64,000 bases of DNA from Tessaracoccus sp. OS52 (GCF_020687685.1 NZ_JAJEWM010000004.1:62001-126000); one strand, 5' to 3'; counted from the stretch's first letter, positions 46,704 through 56,303 are shown. Numbers and translations: made by a program. Notes: generated from the letters alone by a model not told the origin.

Positions 46704-47515
46704 GCGACGCCCTGTTCGACGTGAGCGGCCAGCGCGTGCTGGTCACCGGCGGTCTCGGCCAGATCGGCACCGAGTTCGTGCGGGCCTTCCAGTCCCGTGG
46801 GGCGACGGTGTTCGTCGCCTCCCGCAGCGTGACCCAGGCCCGCCTTGAGGAGCACTTCGGGGACGCTCGCAATCTGGTCGCGGTCCAGTTCGACGTCACT
46901 GACGCCGACGGCGTGCGCTCGGCGCTGCGGGAGTTGGCCGACGACGGTGGCCCGATCACGACGGTGGTCAACAACGCCGGCCTCGACACCCAGCCCAGCG
47001 CCCCACCGGAGGTCTCGGGCCCGTTCGAGGACTTCCCCGTCGAGATCTTCCGCGAGGTGGTTGACGTCAACCTGACGGGCACGTTCATCGTGACGCAGGC
47101 CGCTGGTGCGGAGATGCGCCGCGCCGACGTCGGGGGCTCGATCATCAACGTCGGGTCCATCTACGGCATGGTGTCGCCGGTGCAGGACATCTACGCCTAC
47201 CGCGCCGAGCAGGGGCAGCCCTTCACCAAACCGGTGGCCTACTCGGCCGCCAAGTCCGGCATCTACAACCTCACCCGCTACTGCGCCACCTACTGGAGCC
47301 GGCACGGGATCCGGGTCAACACCCTCACGCCCTCGGGAGTGGCACGAGACACCCAGGACGCCACCTTCAGGGCCAACTACACGGCCAGGATGCCGATGGG
47401 CAGGATGGCCGAGGCGGACGAGTTCAACGGTGCCGTGATCTTCCTGGCCTCGGAGGCGTCGCGCTACATGACGGGCGCCAACCTCGTGGTGGACGGCGGT
47501 TGGACCGCATGGTGA
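46700..47515 (+). CDS. Short-chain dehydrogenase/reductase
   Basis: The 271-residue classical SDR has TGGLGQIG at the cofactor site, NNAG, and the Tyr/Lys pair in YSAAKSGIYN. There is an insertion (PVQDIYAYRAEQGQPFTKP) before the catalytic Tyr that would shape the substrate pocket. The GTG overlaps the dehydratase stop by four bases, so it probably oxidises or reduces a sugar-acid intermediate of that pathway. Confidence 0.85.
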   Translation: MSDALFDVSGQRVLVTGGLGQIGTEFVRAFQSRGATVFVASRSVTQARLEEHFGDARNLVAVQFDVTDADGVRSALRELADDGGPITTVVNNAGLDTQPSAPPEVSGPFEDFPVEIFREVVDVNLTGTFIVTQAAGAEMRRADVGGSIINVGSIYGMVSPVQDIYAYRAEQGQPFTKPVAYSAAKSGIYNLTRYCATYWSRHGIRVNTLTPSGVARDTQDATFRANYTARMPMGRMAEADEFNGAVIFLASEASRYMTGANLVVDGGWTAW

Positions 47516-48423
47516 GGCCGACGCCCAACCTCGGGCTGCTGTTCAGTGCCATCGCCACGCCCGTGACCCGCGACGGTGGCCTCGACGCCGACGTCGCGGC
47601 CCGGCTCGCGGCACAGCACGTCGAGCGCGGCGTGGAGGGGCTGTACTGCGGCGGATCGTCGGGGGAGGGGTTGCTGCTGACCCCCGACGAGAGGCAGCGG
47701 ATGCTGGCCGCGGTGGTCGACGGGGCGGCGGGCGCCATCCCGGTGGTGGCCCACGTCGGGGCGCTGAGTACCCGGGAGGCCATCACGCTCGCCGAGCACG
47801 CCCAGGAGGTGGGGGCGGTGGCGGTCTCGATGATCCCGCCGATCTACTACAAGTTCACCCCCGAGGAGGTGCTGGCGCACTACCGGGCCGTGATGGACGC
47901 CGTCGACCTGCCGATGATCGTCTACAACATCCCCCAGTTCACCGGGCAGGACATCGGCGCGGGCGACGAACTGCTGGCCGACGAGCGCGTCGTCGGCGTC
48001 AAGTACACCGCCCACAGCATGTACCAGCTGGAGAGGATTTCCCGCCACCGGCCCAACCTGCAGTTGGTCAACGGCTTCGACGAGGCCTATCTGGCCAGCC
48101 TCGTGGCCGGGGCGTCCGGGTCCATCGGGACCACCATCAGCATGCAGACCGACACGTTCAAGGCGGTCCGCGCCCACCATGACGCGGGGGAGCTGGCGGC
48201 GGCCCGCGGTTTCCAGCGGCGGATCAACGACGTCATCGAGAAGTTGGTGGACGTCGGCGTGTTCCCGGCGGCGAAGTGGGTGGAGGCGCAACTGAGCGGG
48301 CTCGAGCTGGGGCCGTGTCGCAGCCCGTTCGCGCCGGTGCCGCCCGCGGCCGAGCCGAGGCTCCGGGAGTTGGTGGGGACCATCGAGGCGAACAACGAGG
48401 AGGCCCGCGCCAGTCTTTCCTGA
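47509..48423 (+). CDS. DapA/NanA-family aldolase, N-acetylneuraminate-lyase-like
   Basis: The 304-residue class I aldolase has the Schiff-base Lys in GVKYT at residue 165 and Tyr in MIVYNIP at 139, essentially the positions in E. coli NanA. GSSGEG and the NGFDEAYLASLVAGASGSIG, then TT, segment also match the NanA branch better than DapA or KdgA. With a dehydratase and SDR upstream, it may cleave a 2-keto-3-deoxy acid instead of sialic acid; no NanE or NanK is nearby. The start is ATG 47509; GTG 47512 is equally possible. Confidence 0.85.
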   Translation: MVRPTPNLGLLFSAIATPVTRDGGLDADVAARLAAQHVERGVEGLYCGGSSGEGLLLTPDERQRMLAAVVDGAAGAIPVVAHVGALSTREAITLAEHAQEVGAVAVSMIPPIYYKFTPEEVLAHYRAVMDAVDLPMIVYNIPQFTGQDIGAGDELLADERVVGVKYTAHSMYQLERISRHRPNLQLVNGFDEAYLASLVAGASGSIGTTISMQTDTFKAVRAHHDAGELAAARGFQRRINDVIEKLVDVGVFPAAKWVEAQLSGLELGPCRSPFAPVPPAAEPRLRELVGTIEANNEEARASLS

Positions 48424-48505
48424 GCCCCCTGCAGAGGGCGACGTGCTATCCGCCACCCATCCGGACGCGATAGGTTCGCTCCTAGAACGAGCATGAGGAG
48501 TCCTG

Positions 48506-49675
48506 ATGGTGAAGATCGTCGTCGTCGGTACCGGATACGTGGGGTTGTCCAACGCGGTCATCCTGGCCCAGCACAACGACGTCACCGCCGTCGACATCAA
48601 CCGCTCCAAGGTGGACCAGATCAACCAGCGGGTCTCGCCGATCATCGACTCCGAGCTCCAGGACTACCTGGCCCGCGTCCCGCTGAACCTGACCGCCACC
48701 ACCGACGGCGCCGCGGCCTACGCCGACGCCGAGTTCGTCGTCGTGGCCACCCCCACCGACTACGACGCCCAGACCAACTTCTTCAACACCTCCTCGGTGG
48801 AGTCGGTGGTCGCGGAGGTGCTGGCCGTGAACCGGGACGCGACGATCATCATCAAGTCCACAGTCCCAGTGGGCTTCACCCGGGAGCTGCGGGAGCAGCA
48901 CGACGGCGCGCCGATCATCTTCTCCCCGGAGTTCCTCCGCGAGGGCCGGGCGCTGTATGACAACCTGCACCCGTCGCGGATCGTGGTGGGGGACCGGTCC
49001 GAGCGCGGTCAGCGGTTCGCCGACCTGCTGGTGGAGGGCGCCGTCGACACTGACACCCCCGTGCTGCTCACCGGCTCCACGGAGGCCGAGGCCATCAAGC
49101 TGTTCGCCAACACCTACCTGGCGCTGCGCGTGGCCTACTTCAACGAACTCGACACCTACGCCGCCTCCCGAGGCCTGAACACCGCGCAGATCATCGAGGG
49201 CGTGGGGCTGGACCCGCGGATCGGCACCCACTACAACAACCCCTCGTTCGGGTACGGCGGCTACTGCCTGCCCAAGGACACCAAGCAGTTGCTGGCCAAT
49301 TACTCCGAGGTGCCGCAGAACCTGATCGCTGCCGTCGTCGACGCCAACCGCACCCGCAAGGACTTCATCGCCTTCGACATCATCAAGCGCAACCCGAAGG
49401 TGGTTGGCGTGTACCGGCTGGTCATGAAGTCCGGCTCGGACAACTTCCGGTCCTCGGCCATCCAGGGGATCATGAAGCGTATCAAGGCCAAGGGCATCCC
49501 CGTGATCGTCTACGAGCCCGAGCTGCCCGAGGACACGTTCTACAACTCGGAGGTGGTCCGGGACCTCGACGAGTTCAAGGACCGCGCCGACGTCATCATC
49601 GCCAACCGCCGCACCGAGGTGCTCGACGACGTGGCGGACAAGATCTACACCCGCGACATCTACGGCCGGGACTGA
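48506..49675 (+). CDS. ugd: UDP-glucose 6-dehydrogenase
   Basis: The 389-residue protein starts [15 protein letters not shown] and has [22 protein letters not shown] and the catalytic Cys in [15 protein letters not shown]. The length equals the short enterobacterial Ugd form (388). It makes UDP-glucuronate, a building block for the surface polysaccharide encoded to its right. The gene stands alone with GAGGAG just before the ATG. Confidence 0.93.
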   Translation: MVKIVVVGTGYVGLSNAVILAQHNDVTAVDINRSKVDQINQRVSPIIDSELQDYLARVPLNLTATTDGAAAYADAEFVVVATPTDYDAQTNFFNTSSVESVVAEVLAVNRDATIIIKSTVPVGFTRELREQHDGAPIIFSPEFLREGRALYDNLHPSRIVVGDRSERGQRFADLLVEGAVDTDTPVLLTGSTEAEAIKLFANTYLALRVAYFNELDTYAASRGLNTAQIIEGVGLDPRIGTHYNNPSFGYGGYCLPKDTKQLLANYSEVPQNLIAAVVDANRTRKDFIAFDIIKRNPKVVGVYRLVMKSGSDNFRSSAIQGIMKRIKAKGIPVIVYEPELPEDTFYNSEVVRDLDEFKDRADVIIANRRTEVLDDVADKIYTRDIYGRD

Positions 49676-49870
49676 TTGTCGGTCGGTCGGCTGGTCGGCC
49701 ACCCGCGCAGCCGGGGCGCGACCTTGCTCGCGGCGCTTGGTCGCGGTGCTCGTGCTGGTTACAAGCCTTGATCCTCGTTACAAGCCGTGTACGGCCCGTA
49801 TCGAGCACCAACGCCCGTAACTGGCGTGCCGGAGTGTTCCGCGTGATCCTCGCCAGCGCGACGGTGCGTC

Positions 49871-50299
49871 TCAGGCCTCCGCTCGGCGCGCGGTGCGGCG
49901 GGCGTTCAGGCGTTCCACCACCCACAACCCACACAGCCCCAGCAGGGCGCCGAGGCTGTTGGCGGCCAGGTCCATCAGCGACGCTGTGCGCGGCAGGGCG
50001 AGGTCCTGCACGGTCTCGATGGTGAACGAGAGCACGAACGCCGCGATGAGCCAGATCCACCGTCGGACGCTGGGCCAGGCGGCCGCGACGAGCACCGTCG
50101 GCACCGCGAACAGGACCATGTTCAGGGCGAAGTCGTAGCCGTAGAAGTTGCTGCCCGGGACGCCGACCCGCAGCCCGGCAACCGTGAGCCACCACAGCAG
50201 GTCCTCGATCTCGCCGCCGATCGGCAGGAAGACGACCGCCAACCCCGCGATGGCCCAGAGGGCGAGCAGGGAGATGAGGATGATGCGGCGCTTCGGCAC
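49871..50299 (-). CDS. VanZ-family membrane protein
   Basis: The GTG at 50299 gives 142 residues with four predicted membrane segments. The VanZ pattern is seen in NMVLFAVPTVLVAAAW, SFTIETVQDLALPRTASLMD and the following D-x-x-A-N-x-L-G block. VanZ-like proteins have been tied to glycopeptide resistance and envelope polymers but their activity is unclear. It is the last gene of the minus-strand surface-polysaccharide operon. Confidence 0.78.
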   Translation of the reverse strand: MPKRRIILISLLALWAIAGLAVVFLPIGGEIEDLLWWLTVAGLRVGVPGSNFYGYDFALNMVLFAVPTVLVAAAWPSVRRWIWLIAAFVLSFTIETVQDLALPRTASLMDLAANSLGALLGLCGLWVVERLNARRTARRAEA

Positions 50300-50331
50300 G
50301 AGCCGAGTCTCACACGTACGACGGCGCCGCG

Positions 50332-52422
50332 CTAGTCGGTCCCGGGCGCAAGGAGCTCGACGAAGGCGGGGGCAAGCTTCTGAGCCTGGGGTACCGAGAT
50401 GTGTTTGGCATCGCGGTAACGCACCATGGCCCCATCGTGGGTGGAGCACGTTCCGTTGCCGCACAGCTCATCCCATGAATCCCATAGGACAGCGTTGAGT
50501 TCCGAAGTCACGTCCTCCGAGATTTTTCGGAGCGGACCCTGGCGGGAGTCAGCGTCGGAGACGGTCATGGTCGACGAACAGCTGCCGTCCAAGATTGCGA
50601 TGGTCGTGCAGGTTGCTGGATCCCAGGAGTCACCTTCGAGCCACAAGGGGATGCCCTGGAGAACTATCACCTCGTGCCCAGCCGACTGCGCTCGCTGAAT
50701 CACGCCTCGCAACCCGGGTCCCCAGGCTGAGAGTTTCGCGTCCCGCTCGATCCTCGGCGTGCTGGCCAGCGGCCCGAGCCCCAGGTCGGGGTTGGAGATG
50801 TAGTTCTCGGAGTTCGAAATCACGAGGGTGCCTTGCGGTGCCTGTTCCAGCCACTGAAGTGAGTTCTGCACGTATGCCCGGCACTTCTCGTCTTGTGACG
50901 CAGGGAGACGCCTGTCCTGGATGGATACCTCAAGGAATGGGCAGGCGTTGGTGGTGGCGCTGACTATTGGGCGCTCGCTGGCCTCTGCGGCGGCGATCCA
51001 GCCCTCAAGAAAGTGGTCCATGTTGGAGTCACCCACCAGATAGACCGGCTTCCCCCCGCTGCCCAGATTCCAAGAGCATTGGGGTGGTTGGCTCCCCAGC
51101 GGCGTTCTCGAATCACAGCCGATTTCGTTTCCGAGATGGGCGGGCGTGACGTCTCGGCTGTAGCTCTCGATTGCTTTCGAACCCCAGTGCTGTGCGTTGC
51201 CTGCCAGGAGCGCCGCTGCCGCGGCGACAGGTACAAGGACGGTGATCGTGACGGCACGGGCGAGTGCCCAACCCACCATTCCGCGAGCATGCCGGACAGG
51301 TTCCTCAATAAAGTAGTAGGACAGGAGGGCTGGGATGAACGTCAAGAGCGCGGCGGCGAGTGGTGCCCATTCCACATCGGGCCACAGGAAGTGCGTGAAA
51401 ACGATCAATGGCCAGTGCCACAGGTATAGGGAGTAGGACCAGTCGCCGATCCTTCGCAATGGAGTTGCCGACAGCAGTCGCGTGATGGGGTTGTGGAGCC
51501 CGCCTGCGCCGGCCACGATCACCAGCATGGTTCCTGCAACAGGCAGAAGGGTCCAAGGACCCGGCCAGATCATAGTGCCGTTTATGTAAAAGAAGGCCAT
51601 TCCCAGCAGTGCGATACCCAAGGCTCCCACCGCTGTGGCCCGACGGCGGGTCCCAGCCCAATGGCTGTGTGGCACCAGTGCAAGAATCGCTCCGGCTCCG
51701 AACTCCCAAGCCCGTGAGAAGGGACTGTAGAAGCCCATGACGGCGGCCGCTCCTGGCATGTCGATTCCCGCTGTGTTGAGCGACAAGAAGGCCAAGGAGA
51801 TGGCAGATAGGAGGAGAACCGCGAACAGCCCCGTACGTCGGTGGTCACCACTGGTACCTCGAGTTCGGCCTCGGCGCAGGCCCAATGCCATAGCACCGGC
51901 CAACAGGGCCGGGAACACCAAATAGAACTGTTCCTCTATAGAAAGAGACCAAGTGTGGAGGAGAGGGTTCAGGTCTGCCGCGGGATCGAAGTAACCGCCG
52001 CTCTTGAAAGCGGTCACGAAGTTGGCGACGAGAAGCATGGCCCCCACTCCAGTCGACGCTGCCACCTCCTGAGGGCCGAACGGACTCAGGATGAGTGTGG
52101 AGCCGATGAGGGTTACGACCACGGTCAGCGCGAGGGCCGGCGTCAGTCGCTTGAAGCGTCGGAGGTAGAAGCGGCCAAAGCGCACCCTCCCATGGGATAC
52201 GTGTTCTCGGAGCAACATCGCCGTGATTACGAAACCAGAAATGACAAAGAACACGTCGACACCCACGAAGCCGCCTGGCATGGCAACTCCAGCGTGGAAC
52301 GCGATCACAGATAGGACTGCTACAGCGCGTAACCCCTGAATGTCGTCGCGGCGCGCGGTGACTGTACTACCCGTGGGCGCAGGTGCAGTGCGCGTGGTAG
52401 TCCCCACGCTCCCCTCAGCCAT
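50332..52422 (-). CDS. Membrane acyltransferase 3 fused to SGNH domain, second copy
   Basis: The 696-residue protein shares its whole architecture with 39480-41555: DIQGLRAVAV, FHAGVAMPGGFVGVDVFF, WSLSIEEQFYLVFP, then an SGNH domain with YLVGDSNMDHFLEGW and a terminal RYRDAKHIS. It lies between the LCP and VanZ genes in the polysaccharide operon, so it probably O-acetylates that polymer outside the membrane. Like its paralogue it is visibly less GC-rich than the neighbouring LCP gene. Confidence 0.9.
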   Translation of the reverse strand: MAEGSVGTTTRTAPAPTGSTVTARRDDIQGLRAVAVLSVIAFHAGVAMPGGFVGVDVFFVISGFVITAMLLREHVSHGRVRFGRFYLRRFKRLTPALALTVVVTLIGSTLILSPFGPQEVAASTGVGAMLLVANFVTAFKSGGYFDPAADLNPLLHTWSLSIEEQFYLVFPALLAGAMALGLRRGRTRGTSGDHRRTGLFAVLLLSAISLAFLSLNTAGIDMPGAAAVMGFYSPFSRAWEFGAGAILALVPHSHWAGTRRRATAVGALGIALLGMAFFYINGTMIWPGPWTLLPVAGTMLVIVAGAGGLHNPITRLLSATPLRRIGDWSYSLYLWHWPLIVFTHFLWPDVEWAPLAAALLTFIPALLSYYFIEEPVRHARGMVGWALARAVTITVLVPVAAAAALLAGNAQHWGSKAIESYSRDVTPAHLGNEIGCDSRTPLGSQPPQCSWNLGSGGKPVYLVGDSNMDHFLEGWIAAAEASERPIVSATTNACPFLEVSIQDRRLPASQDEKCRAYVQNSLQWLEQAPQGTLVISNSENYISNPDLGLGPLASTPRIERDAKLSAWGPGLRGVIQRAQSAGHEVIVLQGIPLWLEGDSWDPATCTTIAILDGSCSSTMTVSDADSRQGPLRKISEDVTSELNAVLWDSWDELCGNGTCSTHDGAMVRYRDAKHISVPQAQKLAPAFVELLAPGTD

Positions 52423-52501
52423 ACACCATCACGTCCCGTCTGCGCGGATACTTTGGCGGCCGTTGCTTCAAGGGCCGCATCTTCGGTCGATGCTATCTGG
52501 T

Positions 52502-53542
52502 TCAGCGGTTGGTCTCGTAGTAGGCGGCCATGTCGTCGGCGCGGAGGGCTTCCTTCAGGCGGGCCACCTTCTCCTCGTCCATCAGCACGATCGACTGCCC
52601 GTCGTTCGACGTCGCGGTTCCGGTCACCGGGAACTGGAACGAGCGCACGTTCTTGGCGTTCAGTCCCATCCCCATCCCGAGGTCGATGATCGCCTGGTTG
52701 GTGAGCGCCTCGTCGACGGTGAAGTTGGGCCCCAGCGTCGTGACCACCTCGCGGAACTTGTTCGGGTCGGTCAGGGTGTCCGCGGAGGCGATCTTCTTCA
52801 CCACCGCCGTGACGACGTCGCGCTGGCGCTCGGCGCGGCCGAAGTCCCCGTTGGGCAGGTTGTAGCGCTCCCGGACGAAGACCAGCGCGCTCTCGCCGGT
52901 CAGTTCGACCTCGCCCGCGGGGAAGTCGTAGCCCTGGGAGCTGGAGGGGTACTTGTTCTCCACGGTGACGCCACCGAGGGCGTCGATGACGCGGATGAAG
53001 CCCTGGAAGTCGATGATCACCGTGTGGTCCATGGGCACGTCGAGCAGCTGCTCCAGCGTCTGGATGGTCAGCCCCGCGCCCCCGTAGGAGTAGGCCGCGT
53101 TGACCTTGGCCTTGCCGCGGCCGGGGATGTCCACCCAGGTGTCGCGGGGGATGCTCATCAGGTAGGACCCGGAGCGGTCGCCAGGAACATGCAGGATCTG
53201 CAGCACGTCGGAGCGGCCACGCTCGCCACCGCGGGTGTCGGAACCCATGAGCACGAAGTTGATGGGAGGGTTGCTGACCTCGCCCTCCTTGCTGGGCGGC
53301 ACCACCACCGGAGCCGGCCGGGAGGCGCCGGGCGACGGCGCGAGCGAGGGCTCGCGCTTCACCGAGTCCAGCGCGTCGAGGGTGGCCTTGCCGTAGTACG
53401 TGGCCAGCGCCGCCGCTCCAACCAGCACCACAAGCAGCAGGCCTACGACGCTGAGCAGAAGCCACCGGTCGCGGAGGCGCTTCCTGGGCCGCTTGCCGCG
53501 GACGGAGCCCTCATCGTTTGAGAGGAAGTCATCGACGCTCAT
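52502..53542 (-). CDS. LytR-CpsA-Psr (LCP) family wall-polymer ligase
   Basis: The 346-residue protein has a cytoplasmic tail, one membrane helix (LLSVVGLLLVVLVGAAALAT) and an extracellular LCP domain. Conserved elements include NFVLMGSDTRGGERGRSD, SIPRDTWVDIPG, NAAYSYGGAGLTIQ and RERYNLPNGDFGRAERQRDV, which carry the Arg/Asp residues binding the polyprenyl pyrophosphate. It would transfer the finished glycan to peptidoglycan. Its ATG directly follows the stop of the RmlC-RmlD-phosphatase gene with no spacer. Confidence 0.93.
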   Translation of the reverse strand: MSVDDFLSNDEGSVRGKRPRKRLRDRWLLLSVVGLLLVVLVGAAALATYYGKATLDALDSVKREPSLAPSPGASRPAPVVVPPSKEGEVSNPPINFVLMGSDTRGGERGRSDVLQILHVPGDRSGSYLMSIPRDTWVDIPGRGKAKVNAAYSYGGAGLTIQTLEQLLDVPMDHTVIIDFQGFIRVIDALGGVTVENKYPSSSQGYDFPAGEVELTGESALVFVRERYNLPNGDFGRAERQRDVVTAVVKKIASADTLTDPNKFREVVTTLGPNFTVDEALTNQAIIDLGMGMGLNAKNVRSFQFPVTGTATSNDGQSIVLMDEEKVARLKEALRADDMAAYYETNR

Positions 53543-55501
53543 TCAGCGCTCCGATCGTTGGTTCACCAGCGAGTTCAGGCCACCCATTATCGCCTGCAGA
53601 TGTGCGTCGATCGTACTTGCTGCCGTCGCTGCCGCTTCCGGGCCCCTGCGGTAGGGGTCGGCGACGTCGTCGGCGGCGTCGGAGGTGCGGGTGCGCCACA
53701 GGTGTTCCACGAGGTTGTCGAGGGTGACCGAGTCGGGCAGGTCGGCCATGGCGCGTGCCACGGAGCCGATGACGAAGGCCTTGCGCCCCAGCGTCGGCCA
53801 CTCGTCGAGGATGTAGCGACGGTGGTCCGAGGCCATGGCGAGGATCAGGTCGGCGTCGGTCACCAGCTCGCGGGTCAGCTGCCGGGCGCGGTGGGCGGAG
53901 ACGTCGCCGCGGTCGCCGACGAGGTCTCCCATGGGTGGGTCGATGGCGTCGCCGACGAGCGCCCGGGTGCCCGCGGAGCTGAACTCGACGCCGGGGGGCG
54001 CGGCGCGGCGGGCCACGACGTCGGCGTAGGCGGAGCGGCAGATGTTGGCGGTGCAGACGAACAGCACCTTGAACGGTCTGGATCCGCCGGCGGTCCGGCT
54101 TCCACCATCGGCGACGGCGACTGGCCGCGGGTGCTCGGCGGGGCGGGGGAGGTGGTCGGCGATCTCCAGCCAGGCGTTGCCCGGGCGGAAGCCGCTGTGC
54201 TTGATGCGGTCGAGGTCGAGGACGGCCGAGGAAGGCGACGGTTCGCCCGCGACGGTCGTCGAGCGAACCTCGCGGACCAGGTTGGGGTCGGCGCCGCTGA
54301 GCTGGAACACGCGACGCGCGACCTCCAGCCAGCTGACCACCCTGCCGTCACCGGTGAGGTTGTAGGTGCCGGCGGAGGCGCCGCTGTTGAGCAGGTGCGT
54401 GATCCCGGCGGCCAGCTGGGAGGCGAAGGTGAGGCGGCCGTGCTGGTCGCCGATCACCGACGGCGAGGTGCCGCGTCGGGCGGCGACGGCCATCGCCTCG
54501 ACGAAGCCCTCCTCGCGGCCCATCACCCACCCGGTGCGGACCACCAGGTGTCGGGGCACCCCGGCGGCGACCACCTCGCCGGCCGCCAGGGCCTGGCCGT
54601 GCGCGTCGCGGAGGCTGAGGTCCTCGTCCTCGGTGTGGGAGGGTGCGGTCCGCTCGAACACGCAGTCGGTTGAGATGTGGACGTAGCGCAGGTGGTGCCG
54701 ACGGGCCACCTCGGCAAGCCGCTGGGCGCGTTCTGCCGCCGCGGCCCAGCTCTCCTCGGTGACCGGGGCGTCGACGAGTCCGGTGGCGGTGTCGCCGTGG
54801 GCGTTGATGAGCACGTCGTAGGCCGAGAGGTCGACGGCGGTGGCGGCGCGCGGGGCCAGCTCGGCCGTCGTGATGCCGTCGGAGCCGGGGAGTTCGGCCA
54901 GGATGGCCCGGCCCAGTTGCGTCTCCGTGCCGGCCACCAGCGTCCGCCGCGGGGCGATGGGGGTGGCGTCGGCCAGTCTGGGGTTGAGGGTGTCGCGGTG
55001 GTTGACGATTGCCCGGTCGCGGCCGATGGGCCAGTTGATGCCCAGGGCGGGGTCGAACAGGTCGACGGTGGCGGCGCGGCTGCGGCCCTGTGGGGTCCAG
55101 TGCTGTTCCATCAGGTAGGTGAACGTGGTGTCGTCCTCCAGCACCTGATGGGCGTTGGCGACGCCGCGGGGCACGAACACGGCCGTGCCCGGGTCGAGGT
55201 CCTGGGTGAGGGTGCGGCCGAACCCCTCGCCCTCGCGCAGGTCCACCCAGGCGCCCATGGCCCGGCCGCGCACCACGCTGACGATCCGGTCCCACGGCTC
55301 AGCGAGGAAGCCGCGCGTGATGCCGCGGGACACGACGTGGGTGACGTTGTGCTGCACGGGGTCGAAGTCGGGCAGGCCGAGCGCGGTCATCTTGGCGCGG
55401 TGCCAGCCCTCGCGGAACCAGCCGTCCTCGTTGTGCTGCAGGGCCAGATGCAGGATCAGCAGGCCCGGGATGTCGGTGGTCTCGATTGACAGCTGGTTCA
55501 T
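53543..55501 (-). CDS. RmlC-like/RmlD-like pseudoenzyme fused to low-molecular-weight tyrosine phosphatase
   Basis: The 652-residue protein has three parts: RmlC cupin (about 1-185), RmlD-like Rossmann domain (about 190-460), and an LMW-PTP (about 478-650). Against the intact RmlC-RmlD protein at 29212-30615, the catalytic His66 is Leu66 (TRGFLAEPW). The Tyr/Lys pair YGQSK is HGQAL (H301, L305), GAGGQLG is GTETQLG, and NAAAWTAVD is NAHGDTATG. The sugar-nucleotide activities are therefore very probably lost. The phosphatase keeps the P-loop VCTANICRS (C483, R489) and the late acid motif ADPYRRG. It sits between an SGNH gene and the LCP gene and close to the divergent BY-kinase, whose tyrosine tail is a plausible substrate. 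The sensor idea for the dead domains is inference. Confidence 0.88.
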   Translation of the reverse strand: MNQLSIETTDIPGLLILHLALQHNEDGWFREGWHRAKMTALGLPDFDPVQHNVTHVVSRGITRGFLAEPWDRIVSVVRGRAMGAWVDLREGEGFGRTLTQDLDPGTAVFVPRGVANAHQVLEDDTTFTYLMEQHWTPQGRSRAATVDLFDPALGINWPIGRDRAIVNHRDTLNPRLADATPIAPRRTLVAGTETQLGRAILAELPGSDGITTAELAPRAATAVDLSAYDVLINAHGDTATGLVDAPVTEESWAAAAERAQRLAEVARRHHLRYVHISTDCVFERTAPSHTEDEDLSLRDAHGQALAAGEVVAAGVPRHLVVRTGWVMGREEGFVEAMAVAARRGTSPSVIGDQHGRLTFASQLAAGITHLLNSGASAGTYNLTGDGRVVSWLEVARRVFQLSGADPNLVREVRSTTVAGEPSPSSAVLDLDRIKHSGFRPGNAWLEIADHLPRPAEHPRPVAVADGGSRTAGGSRPFKVLFVCTANICRSAYADVVARRAAPPGVEFSSAGTRALVGDAIDPPMGDLVGDRGDVSAHRARQLTRELVTDADLILAMASDHRRYILDEWPTLGRKAFVIGSVARAMADLPDSVTLDNLVEHLWRTRTSDAADDVADPYRRGPEAAATAASTIDAHLQAIMGGLNSLVNQRSER

Positions 55502-55526
55502 GCGTGCCGATCCTGCCCTGAGCGGT

Positions 55527-56303
55527 TCAGGACAGCTCCTCGATGATGGCCTGGGCGATCTCGGCGTGCCCCTGGGGGGACAGTTCCTCGCCGTCGCCCA
55601 GACCGGGCTGGCCGACGTTGATGAAGGTGCCGTCGACGTCCTCGACGCCCGCGCCAATGGTCTGGTTGTGCAGGGTGAGCCAGTAGTCGGCGCTGTCGGC
55701 GGTGGTGACAGGGGAGATGGCGATCAGTTCGGCCTCGGGCAGTTCCTGACGCAGTTCGTCGAAGTAGGCCGACGCGGCTTCCGAGAGTCCGTAGTCGCCG
55801 TCGGCGGTGCCGCCGAAGGTGACGACGATGTCAGGCTCGGCTTCGACGATGGCCGGGATGGACAGCGCGAACGTGCCGCACGGGTCGAAGTCGCACGACC
55901 TTGGCGACATCACGAAGCCGCGGCCGGGGGAGGAGAGGTTGACCACGTCGGTCCAGCCCAGTGACTCGGCCACGGGACCCACCCAGGTCTCGGCCGGCTC
56001 GCCCATGGAGTAGGAGTCCCCAATGATCACCACGGTGCCCGCACTCTCGGCCGACGGCGAAGTGCTCGGCGACGCCGACGCGCTGGAGGTGGCGGGCGTG
56101 GCGCTCGGGCTGGCCGGCGGGGCCGTCGACGTGGCAGGGGTCTCGGTGGTGGCAGGAGCAGAGGCGGTGGTGCCGGTTGCTGCGGGCTCAGCCGGGATGG
56201 TCCGGTTCGACAGGAGCGCCGCAGCGCTCAGCGCAACGGCCACCAGAGCCAACAGCACCAAGCCGATGACGCTCAGCTTTCCGGTGTCACGGGGTGCTCG
56301 CAT
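55527..56303 (-). CDS. Membrane-anchored SGNH hydrolase
   Basis: The 258-residue protein has an N-terminal membrane helix (LSVIGLVLLALVAVALSAAA), a Ser/Thr/Ala/Pro-rich spacer of about 55 residues, and an extracytoplasmic SGNH/GDSL domain. Its nucleophile motif is IIGDSYSMGEP, block III-like Gly is in VTFGGTADGD, and the terminal His is in LSPQGHAEIA. It is the first gene of the minus-strand operon, 25 nt before the three-part fusion. Deacetylation of the polymer that the acyltransferase modifies is one possibility; substrate unknown. Confidence 0.8.
   Translation of the reverse strand: MRAPRDTGKLSVIGLVLLALVAVALSAAALLSNRTIPAEPAATGTTASAPATTETPATSTAPPASPSATPATSSASASPSTSPSAESAGTVVIIGDSYSMGEPAETWVGPVAESLGWTDVVNLSSPGRGFVMSPRSCDFDPCGTFALSIPAIVEAEPDIVVTFGGTADGDYGLSEAASAYFDELRQELPEAELIAISPVTTADSADYWLTLHNQTIGAGVEDVDGTFINVGQPGLGDGEELSPQGHAEIAQAIIEELS

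Noticed and set aside
47509-48423. Firm assignment as N-acetylneuraminate lyase (nanA)
   Set aside because: Key residues match, but there is no NanE, NanK or sialidase nearby and the adjacent dehydratase and SDR point to another keto-deoxy acid.
53543-55501. Annotation as a second functional RmlC-RmlD
   Set aside because: The catalytic His of RmlC and the Tyr and Lys of RmlD are all replaced, and the NAD-binding Gly motif is broken.
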